A stretch of DNA of 21,964 nucleotides from Verrucomicrobia bacterium UBA1200 (GTDB lineage Bacteria; Verrucomicrobiota; Kiritimatiellia; RFP12; UBA1067): the NCBI GenBank assembly GCA_002309765.1, contig DBXY01000011.1:32429-54392 (forward strand), written 5' to 3'. Every line of letters begins with the position of its first letter. The first letter of the stretch is position 1. The notes under the pieces are model-generated. The model made no database searches. It was not told the DNA's origin and was given only the letters and a program-made list of their open reading frames with translations. Below, piece by piece: positions 15,084 through 21,964 of this stretch. Position numbers and translations under genes: made by a program.

Positions 15084-15120
15084 AAAAAACAAAGCGGGGC
15101 GCTCAACCGCGCCCCGCCTT
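15084..15120 (-). terminator. rho-independent terminator of the giant repeat-protein gene
   Basis: GCGGGGCGC (15094-15102) pairs perfectly with GCGCCCCGC (15109-15117) around a TCAACC loop, with two further A-T pairs at the base. On the minus strand six Ts follow (15089-15084). It lies 14 bp past the stop of the upstream gene and just before the start of the next, so the secreted protein downstream may be expressed by partial readthrough. Confidence 0.88.
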
Positions 15121-15134
15121 GTTTTGCGAAACCA

Positions 15135-18100
15135 TTAACGCAACAGCATGATCGTCCCGCCGGTGTTTTCGACCACCACGTCTTTACCGGCGTTCTGGAT
15201 GGAAACAGTAGTGCTGCTGTTAATCGGCGTACCGTCAACGGTAATCGTCCAGCCGGACAAATCAAGTTCGCCAAAGCCGGCGTCGGAATGGAACACCGTT
15301 GCACGGGCGGGCAGCGCCGAGCCGTTTACGGTCTCGAAATCCAGCGACAAGTCGGCCGGGAGCGACAAATCGGCGGAGTAGATTCCTCCGCAGTTTCCGG
15401 ACGATACTATTGCCTTGGCTTTCGCCCCGCCGGCAATCACCGCCTTTTTGGTGACAGTCAACCGTCCGTCACTGCCAGCCACACCAAGCACCAGCGTACC
15501 GTTGGCCGCCACGCCGAGGCTGTCCAACACCTGGCCGACACCGCCGAACGTCGCGCCGCCCGCCACCGCGACTTTACCCACAGTAGAGGCGTCGTCGCCG
15601 AACACCAAACCGCCGGCGTTAATCGCCCACGGGCCGGTGGCCATTACGGAACCGTTAACCGTCAGGGTACCGCTGCCGAGTTTCTTGACCTCGCCAAGAC
15701 CGATGATCATGCCGTCGAAGGTCTGGTCTTCAGCAATGTCGAAATGGCGGCTGTAGTCGCGCGCCTCTTCAACGCTGACCGCATAGCAGTGGAACTTGTC
15801 AGCGGCATTTGAATCGACCTCCACGATATGCCCGTTTCCATTAGCCTTGAAACGGCACACTATGTAACGCGGCAGATAACTTTCCAAATCATCCTCGTTG
15901 AGGGACATCGTCTGAGTACGCTCGCCGGTTCCGGAAGTGGGATTGAACGACACCGTGATGGCACGGTTTCTGCCCACTTCCCAGACGCGGGTGTAAATGC
16001 GCATCTCGTAAGTCTTGCCGGAGATCAAACCGCGCACCGTCAACGCATTGGTGACGGTGTTGTAGCACATCCCGGTTAGGACCTTGTAGAACCCTTGGTC
16101 GGACCCCATCGCGACATTCTCCATATTGCCGCCGCCATGCGGAGAGGTGGGCAATCCGGACAGGCTGCAACCGGTCCGGCTGTCGCGGTAGAAGTTGTTG
16201 GCGTTGTTCGGGCTATAGCAACGGAAGAAGGATTCGTTCACCGGAATCACATCCTTGGTGGTGTTCGCGCCGGAGGCGAACGTTTCGGCAACAATGTATT
16301 TCTTGCTGCTGCCGAAACCGCTGTCGGCATCGGAATTGAAGTAAACCAGCCGCAGAATGTCGGCATCGGCGAACGTGCCGTCGGCCTGCAACTCGCCCCA
16401 CAAGCCGTTTTCGCCGTGGGTCAGCTCCACAATGCCGGAACCGCTCAACCCGCCCACGGAAGATTCGTTGCGAAGCTCCAGCACGGCGGCGGTACCGAGA
16501 GTGGCGGTACCGAACACGCTGCCGCCCGCCTCCAACACCGCGCGTCCGGCATTGACCGTAATACCGCCGGTCAGCGCGTTGGCACCGCGGTAGTACTGGG
16601 TCCCGTAGCCGTCCTGTACCAGCGAACCTTCGCCGTTAAGCGTGCCGTCGAAGTATCCCTTAGTCCCTTCGATGGTGGTGAGCGTCAGCTCCTGCGGCGT
16701 TTCCGGGCCCGCCCCGGCCAACAACTCGTTGGAAAATGCGTAACTGTGCGGGTTGTCAAAAAGCAACGACCGGAAGTTGACGCTCATCTCGCCCGAATCG
16801 TCGGCGGTGTAACGGAACACCATTGCGCCGAACTGGTCCTTTTCCCCCCAGCAGTGGTCAAAATCGAGAGTGTTGGAGGCGATCGGCTTACCGCCCACGT
16901 AGAAGATACTCCGCACCAACCGTTTGTTGTTGTCCCAGTTGCGGAAGTAAATGCGGAACTCGTACCGGCTGCCGGGAGTGAGCCCCTTGAGGGTCATCGT
17001 CTCGTTGGCGCTGCCGTAAACGAAACCGTCAACCAAGCTTGCGAAAGTTTGGTCGCCGCCGACCGGACGGGTCGTGTGCGCTGTGGTCGACCAGTTCTGT
17101 AACTCGAACTCGCCGAACTCGCCGAACTCCACGCCGTTGCAAGTGGCGGTAGTACCGAGCGGGAAGTTGATCAAATGGGTGTACTGCTTGTCGGGCGAGA
17201 TGCCGCTGTCCGCGTCGCCGCCGATGTTCACCAGATACAGTCCGGTGTCGCCAAGATTGACCGCACCGTTGCCGGAGAGCGAAGTCACCGTTCCGCCGTT
17301 GGCGAACAGACTCCCGCGCTCTTCCACCGCCAAAATGGCGGAATCCAGCTCGCCACTGCTGATGAAGATACCGCCCGAACCCGCCAGCAAATTGCCGCTG
17401 CCGTAAACGAAGGACTGCAGCCCCACCCCCAACGTGGCCAGCAAACCGTTGCCTTTTCCGTAAAGGGTACCGTTGAACAGCGAGTCCGCGAATCCGCGGT
17501 TAAAGTTGGCAATCGCCACATTGGAGCCGTTTTCCGGTTCGAGATTTCCGTCGCCGGACAGGTTTTGCATTCCGAAATACGGTGTGAACCACTCGATCGG
17601 AATCAAATGTTTCTCGGTCTCGCCGGGCGCGGTTACAAACAGGTTGGCGTAGGCATTACCGGTGTACTCAAACACGCCGAGGTAGAACCGGTGCGGACCG
17701 GCGGTGAGGTAGCACACGTCCAAAGCCTCAAAACAGTTGGTGTGGGCAAGCTTGACCGAACCGTCAATGGCCATTATCATGCTGTCATCAAGAGTGGCGT
17801 AGAACTTGTACTCGCCGGTGGCGGGGATCGTGATCACACCTTCCCAAGCAGCCGCCCAATGGTCTGCGTTCGCGTGCAACGAGCCATTGCAGTATTGCTC
17901 CGGAAAACTGACCGCCGCGTCGGTGGCCCGGTCGGAGAAGCAGCTGCCTTCCGCGCAGTCGAAGAAGTAGTTGCCTAGAACGTTAAGCGTGTCCAGATAC
18001 GCCCGGAACGCATCATAGTCGTAAACCTTGCCGCACAACGCCATAAACTGCGCGGTATTGGCAACCGGCATATCGTAGAAAGTGCCGACCAAACCGTGAA

Positions 18101-21100
18101 CTCCGGTAAATCCGGTGGCGCGGGCGCTGCCGTTCAGCGCAACGCTGCCGGGCTTTACCCCGGCTCCCAAGGCAAGTGTGCCGTTGTCAACCTGCAATGT
18201 CCCGTCAAAGCTGCCGTTCAAATCGGTCGGGGCGTAGGTAATCGTACTGGTACCGGTCTTGACCAGCGTTCCGGAACCGGAGAGCGCCCCCTCCACCGTA
18301 ACATCGCCGCCGCCGAGTGTCACGGTGTTGTCCAAAGCGAGCGACGCGCCATCCTGCACCGTAATATCACCTGCCAACTTGGCGTTCGGGCCGAACCCAA
18401 CGGCACCCGCTTTCACATCCAAATCGGAAACCACATCGCCGTCAAAGGTGACTTTTCCCACCCCGGCGCTGATTTCAATGGCTTTGGCGCTAAGGTTGGT
18501 CACATCGCTGGCAATCACGTGAGAACCGTAATCCACGCTCACCGTCGGAATGCCGCCCGACACCACATCGAACAGAAGCGAGCCGCCGGTCAAAGTGTAG
18601 GTGTTGTTGTTCACGAAAGACAACCCGCTGAGCGTGTAGGCATCCTGCAGCGTCACCGTGGCGGGGGCGTTGATGGCGGTGCCGAACACCGCCGAGACGC
18701 CAAGCCCGTCAGGAGCGTTGGAATGGTCCCAATTGTTATCCGGCCACTTGCCGCTACCGTCGTGAATCCAGGTGTACACCGCGTTGTCGCCACCTGGCAC
18801 AATGCTTAGCGTGATGGCGTCGCCGGTGTCGGAAAAGACGTAATCATATCCCTCGACCTGCGAAGAATAGTCGACCATCAGGTTATTGACATTACCATCG
18901 AACGTTCCGGAGTATTTGAAGAGCGTGTAAACGCCGGACTGCCCGTAGTAATCCGCGCCGGTGATTTCGTTGCGGAGTTTGAAAATAACCGCGCCCAACT
19001 TCAGGTTGCCCACCTCCAGCTGGTCATATCCGTTGGAGTCGAACGATATTAATCCACGGCCGGTAAAGTCGAGCGAAGCCAGCCTAGACTGCAACGCCCG
19101 TTTGTAGCCGACCTCAAAATTTCCGGAAACCGCCACCGAAACCACGTCGGGAACCGAACCGTCCAAAACCAGCGCCGTGCCGTTGTTTACGTTGATGGCG
19201 GCAGCCTCCACCGAATCGCCGAGCGTGATGTCGCCCAGCACCACGGTGCCGCCTGAAACACCGCCCACCGTCAAATCGGAACGGTTGAGGGTGATTCCGC
19301 CCAAAAATCCCGCCACGCCGGAATTAGACCCCAGCGTAACCGAAGCCGCTTCGGGCCCGATCGCAATCGGGCGCCGGGAGACAAATCCGTCCAAATTACC
19401 GTAAAGGGCAGGCGTCGCATCGTCGGCGGTCTCGGCGTCCGAGATCGTAACCACATGGTTGACATCGCGGGCCAAAGACGGCTGGGTGGCGACCGGCTCC
19501 CCGTTCCAGGGATGAATCTCGCCATTGTAAATTTCTGAATGATCCAGAACGACGGCACCGTCGCGAATGGTGGTCCAACCGTTGAAGACATTGGCGTTGA
19601 CATTCACGAACTGCAGAGTGCCTTTGCCGGACTTTATCACCTTCGCGTCATCGTAAATATCCTCGTTATTGCTGTGAGCCGCACTCCTGACCAAACCGAC
19701 CACGGTTATCCGATCATTCTCACCGATATCAAACTCGCAAACCGGCGACAACAACCCGAAAGTGGAGGTCGCCTCGTAAGTGAACCCGTTGCCGGTGGTG
19801 CCGCAAACCGCCACCCCGTCACCGGCCATGTTGATGCCGTAGCCGGAATAATTCTGCTTGAGGTCAAAGTAAATCGCCGCGCGGGTGTTGTTGCAGCGGA
19901 CCTGGGGGTTCTGGTTCTCTTCGTACTGCGCCATTACAACCGTACCCTCGTTGACCACCACATTGGAACATTTGGTGGTGCCGCCCGCCAGTTTCAGCGT
20001 ACCGCGCCCCAACTTGTGGATTCGGGTCGCCCGGCCTTCAATGCCGATAATCGGACTGGTGATGGAAAGGTCACCGTCATCCACCTGCACCCACACCTTG
20101 GACGCGGCCTCGATCGAGGAGGAGATCTTCGCCGAACCGGCGCCGGTTTTGGCAACCTTCGACCAATAGCCCGAATTGTCATTGTCGGTGATGTAAAGTC
20201 CGGTGCCGGACAGTTCGGTCAAATTCCCCGCCCCGACCGCGCTCAAAGCCAAATAGTTCATCGAGGTCTTGAACACGTCGTTCACCAGCGACACCCCGTC
20301 CATACCAGGAAAATCCATCAGCAGCGTCGGCGCCCCGCCGGCCGCCACCAGAGACCACCCGTTGGCCCACAGCGCAGCGGTTGACCAGCTGCCGCCCTGC
20401 CCCGCCACCGCGGCGGCGGTGAGAACGTTCACGGCGATGGTTCCGCCGCCGGTCAAATTCGCGTTCGCGTTGATGTCCATTGCCGCCAGCTCTAGCGAAG
20501 AAGCGAGTGCGTGTCCAAGATAAGCGCCGGTGAAAGACCGCTCCACATTCGCCCCGGCCTCGGCGGTCAGCGTGGAACCTTCGACCATCGCCAGCGTCGG
20601 CTCGGCGGCGGAGGGAACCGACAACCGCACGTCATCCACAAACGAGGTGTTGTCGAACGACCGGTTGTTGCCCGCCAGTTCGATCTTGTGGCTGCCCGCG
20701 GCAAAGTAAAGCGGGCCGGTGGAAACGCGGCGCCAATCTTTGGAAAAATAGGGGTCAAACACGAACACCGCCGGGATATCGTCCACCAAGACCGTAAATC
20801 CGTGCTCATTCAACGAATCGGTAGCCACCCGCCGGAAAATCACACAGGACAAATCGTAAACCCCGGCCTCGGTGACAGTAAAGGTCTGCGCCACCGCGGC
20901 GTAAATCTGTAACCCCACCATCATGTTGCCATCGGGACAATCGGAGGTTCCTTCAAAACCTTCGTTACCCCACGTTGTGGAGCCGGCTTTGTTCACATGC
21001 ACCACCCGGTGGTGGGTTGAATACTGCGGCAAATCCCAACCCGTCGGAATTTGGTCTTCGGCGGACGGGTAACGGTATCCGTCGTAAAAAGGCTCTTCAA

Positions 21101-21635
21101 AGGAACCGTTAGTCAGCAGACTAGCAGACTGCGAAGGCATTCCGAGAATGGTGAAGGTCGCGCCGGAAGCGACGTGGACGTCTGCATTCTGGAACCGGGA
21201 GCCGCCCGCCTGCAAAACGCCCTCCGCCACGTTTACCCGACCGTGCAGCGAGGCGGCGGCTATCGTGCCGGCGCCCGATTTGGTGATGGCAGTACCGGTT
21301 ACGGTGTCCACGTTAATCACGTTGATGGTGCCGGATGCGGCGTTGATCGCGCCGTTCAGGCGAACCATCCCCCGACCGATCAGCATCGCGCCGTTATATT
21401 GGAACACAAGCCCCGAAGCGTCCACCGTTTCGGTGACATTCACCGTCGCCCCGTTGGGAAAGACAGCAGTGGCACCGTTTTGCCAAACGGTTTCCGAGTT
21501 ATCCTCGGCCAGCCAGTTTGGGGTGGCGAGATCCCAGACTCCGGACGCGCCGCCGTTCCAGACCAAATCCTCCGCGCACAATGAAAGTGCCGAAAATCCT
21601 ATCGCAAGCGTTAAAACTATTTTTTTGCTATTCAT
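15135..21635 (-). CDS. giant exported autotransporter-associated beta-strand repeat protein with PA14-like domain
   Basis: The 2,166-residue product starts with a signal peptide (NSKK, hydrophobic core, cut after LCA near 21). The W-x-G opening repeat (26-41) recurs near 955-977. Beta-strand repeats with the K-x-G-x-G-T core occur at least six times, for example KSGAGTI, KLGRGTL, KSGKGTL and KLGSGTL. Inserted domains are a carbohydrate-binding-like sandwich opening LLTNGSFEEP (173-341), a PA14-like domain (about 1180-1355), and two copies of a related unnamed domain (about 1473-1637 and 1768-1960), each introduced by DADSG. It should form a long beta-solenoid displayed or released at the cell surface. 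No C-terminal outer-membrane barrel, PEP-CTERM or LPXTG signal is seen. The chosen ATG has GAGG 7 nt upstream. A longer in-frame start at 21683 precedes the signal peptide and is unlikely. Ligand unknown. Confidence 0.85.
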   Translation of the reverse strand: MNSKKIVLTLAIGFSALSLCAEDLVWNGGASGVWDLATPNWLAEDNSETVWQNGATAVFPNGATVNVTETVDASGLVFQYNGAMLIGRGMVRLNGAINAASGTINVINVDTVTGTAITKSGAGTIAAASLHGRVNVAEGVLQAGGSRFQNADVHVASGATFTILGMPSQSASLLTNGSFEEPFYDGYRYPSAEDQIPTGWDLPQYSTHHRVVHVNKAGSTTWGNEGFEGTSDCPDGNMMVGLQIYAAVAQTFTVTEAGVYDLSCVIFRRVATDSLNEHGFTVLVDDIPAVFVFDPYFSKDWRRVSTGPLYFAAGSHKIELAGNNRSFDNTSFVDDVRLSVPSAAEPTLAMVEGSTLTAEAGANVERSFTGAYLGHALASSLELAAMDINANANLTGGGTIAVNVLTAAAVAGQGGSWSTAALWANGWSLVAAGGAPTLLMDFPGMDGVSLVNDVFKTSMNYLALSAVGAGNLTELSGTGLYITDNDNSGYWSKVAKTGAGSAKISSSIEAASKVWVQVDDGDLSITSPIIGIEGRATRIHKLGRGTLKLAGGTTKCSNVVVNEGTVVMAQYEENQNPQVRCNNTRAAIYFDLKQNYSGYGINMAGDGVAVCGTTGNGFTYEATSTFGLLSPVCEFDIGENDRITVVGLVRSAAHSNNEDIYDDAKVIKSGKGTLQFVNVNANVFNGWTTIRDGAVVLDHSEIYNGEIHPWNGEPVATQPSLARDVNHVVTISDAETADDATPALYGNLDGFVSRRPIAIGPEAASVTLGSNSGVAGFLGGITLNRSDLTVGGVSGGTVVLGDITLGDSVEAAAINVNNGTALVLDGSVPDVVSVAVSGNFEVGYKRALQSRLASLDFTGRGLISFDSNGYDQLEVGNLKLGAVIFKLRNEITGADYYGQSGVYTLFKYSGTFDGNVNNLMVDYSSQVEGYDYVFSDTGDAITLSIVPGGDNAVYTWIHDGSGKWPDNNWDHSNAPDGLGVSAVFGTAINAPATVTLQDAYTLSGLSFVNNNTYTLTGGSLLFDVVSGGIPTVSVDYGSHVIASDVTNLSAKAIEISAGVGKVTFDGDVVSDLDVKAGAVGFGPNAKLAGDITVQDGASLALDNTVTLGGGDVTVEGALSGSGTLVKTGTSTITYAPTDLNGSFDGTLQVDNGTLALGAGVKPGSVALNGSARATGFTGVHGLVGTFYDMPVANTAQFMALCGKVYDYDAFRAYLDTLNVLGNYFFDCAEGSCFSDRATDAAVSFPEQYCNGSLHANADHWAAAWEGVITIPATGEYKFYATLDDSMIMAIDGSVKLAHTNCFEALDVCYLTAGPHRFYLGVFEYTGNAYANLFVTAPGETEKHLIPIEWFTPYFGMQNLSGDGNLEPENGSNVAIANFNRGFADSLFNGTLYGKGNGLLATLGVGLQSFVYGSGNLLAGSGGIFISSGELDSAILAVEERGSLFANGGTVTSLSGNGAVNLGDTGLYLVNIGGDADSGISPDKQYTHLINFPLGTTATCNGVEFGEFGEFELQNWSTTAHTTRPVGGDQTFASLVDGFVYGSANETMTLKGLTPGSRYEFRIYFRNWDNNKRLVRSIFYVGGKPIASNTLDFDHCWGEKDQFGAMVFRYTADDSGEMSVNFRSLLFDNPHSYAFSNELLAGAGPETPQELTLTTIEGTKGYFDGTLNGEGSLVQDGYGTQYYRGANALTGGITVNAGRAVLEAGGSVFGTATLGTAAVLELRNESSVGGLSGSGIVELTHGENGLWGELQADGTFADADILRLVYFNSDADSGFGSSKKYIVAETFASGANTTKDVIPVNESFFRCYSPNNANNFYRDSRTGCSLSGLPTSPHGGGNMENVAMGSDQGFYKVLTGMCYNTVTNALTVRGLISGKTYEMRIYTRVWEVGRNRAITVSFNPTSGTGERTQTMSLNEDDLESYLPRYIVCRFKANGNGHIVEVDSNAADKFHCYAVSVEEARDYSRHFDIAEDQTFDGMIIGLGEVKKLGSGTLTVNGSVMATGPWAINAGGLVFGDDASTVGKVAVAGGATFGGVGQVLDSLGVAANGTLVLGVAGSDGRLTVTKKAVIAGGAKAKAIVSSGNCGGIYSADLSLPADLSLDFETVNGSALPARATVFHSDAGFGELDLSGWTITVDGTPINSSTTVSIQNAGKDVVVENTGGTIMLLR

Positions 21636-21718
21636 TACCAACCTCACTGCCTTGCCGCCAATAGAAACAATCCCCATTGACATAATAATAGATTAACAAA
21701 TATTTTAAACCCTAGCAA

Positions 21719-21734
21719 GGACAAAAATTTGTCC
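21719..21734. promoter_or_regulatory. 7-bp inverted repeat, operator candidate
   Basis: GGACAAA and TTTGTCC are perfect inverted arms separated by two bases. The site is about 85 bp upstream of the giant gene's start, next to the AT-rich tract. A regulatory role is inferred only from position and symmetry. Confidence 0.3.
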
Positions 21735-21858
21735 GCACGGCGCGTTTTTACCTCACGGAAATGCGGAAGCGAAAAGAAGCGGCGGCTCTGCGGCACAAGC
21801 ACAAATAACGTGTCTATAGCCAACCGCAATCTCTTAATCGTGTTAATCCTGTCTGAAG

Positions 21859-21882
21859 AAAAAAAGGCAGTGAGTGTCTCAC
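21859..21882 (-). terminator. candidate terminator of a gene beyond the window
   Basis: On the minus strand GTGAG-ACA-CTCAC (21882-21870) is followed after four bases by seven Ts (21865-21859). The stem is only five pairs. It would end transcription from a gene to the right of the window before the giant gene. Confidence 0.35.
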
Positions 21883-21964
21883 GCTCACCGTCTCATCAAC
21901 CTTTTTCAGCACCTTGCTTCTTTCTTTAGGTCAACAAGAAAGTGTCAACCTATCGTAAAACAGG

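Larger units (their letters stand above)
21636..21964. other. non-coding leader upstream of the giant gene
   Basis: These 329 bases contain no believable gene. The part at 21675-21730 is strongly AT-rich and presumably holds the promoter, but I could not place -35 and -10 boxes with confidence. An inverted repeat lies at 21719-21734, a tandem TTAATCGTG/TTAATCCTG pair at 21834-21851, and a terminator candidate at 21859-21882. A 61-codon frame at 21644-21829 shows no family likeness. Confidence 0.6.

Noticed and set aside
15135..15300. C-terminal autotransporter barrel on the giant protein
   Set aside because: The last 250 residues are more beta-strand repeats. There is no amphipathic barrel pattern or terminal aromatic residue (it ends MLLR).

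Overview
The window is 21,964 bases of GC-rich bacterial DNA in which every gene I can support lies on the minus strand. The most likely source is a host-associated or environmental member of the PVC group, perhaps Kiritimatiellota, Lentisphaerota or Verrucomicrobiota. This is inferred from a giant secreted protein built of autotransporter-associated beta-strand repeats, a ketol-acid reductoisomerase of the Bacteroidota/PVC-like type, an LpxC homologue (a lipid A-type envelope), and intergenic dispersed repeats. No 16S rRNA or marker set is present, so the assignment is tentative.

Layout, following transcription from high to low coordinates. (1) 21964-21636 is a non-coding leader with a candidate terminator of an upstream gene and an inverted repeat. 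(2) 21635-15135 encodes a 2,166-residue exported beta-strand-repeat protein with a PA14-like domain and an internal duplication. It ends in a strong terminator (15084-15120), followed by a 927-residue exported protein of unknown function (15066-12283). (3) 12282-11949 holds a dispersed repeat and a good sigma70-type promoter overlapped by a perfect 16-bp palindrome. (4) From that promoter runs ilvC, a tandem-thioredoxin exported protein, a divergent LpxC-like protein, an HD-domain phosphohydrolase, a diacylglycerol-kinase-family lipid kinase, a ComEC-type membrane protein without its nuclease domain, and a Nif3-like protein. Gaps are short or overlapping (34, 9, 3, -4, 32 and 16 nt), so this is probably one transcription unit. 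(5) 4763-4227 is a repeat-rich intergenic region with a candidate rpsU promoter. (6) rpsU (ribosomal protein S21) is followed by a perfect terminator hairpin. (7) ilvB and ilvH (acetolactate synthase) are followed, 5 nt later, by a ketosynthase and a hot-dog dehydratase resembling ApeO and ApeP of aryl polyene clusters. (8) At the left edge lie a good promoter and the 5' end of a tRNA-Ser gene.

Functionally, ilvB, ilvH and ilvC supply the first two steps of branched-chain amino acid synthesis but sit in two separate units. The ilvBH unit carries a two-gene fatty-acid/polyene-like module. The ilvC unit carries envelope, lipid and DNA-uptake functions. The least explained items are the LpxC-like protein with altered active-site motifs, the ApeO/ApeP-like pair tied to ilvBH, the giant surface protein with its duplicated unnamed domain, and a dispersed repeat family that twice abuts a stop codon in the same orientation.
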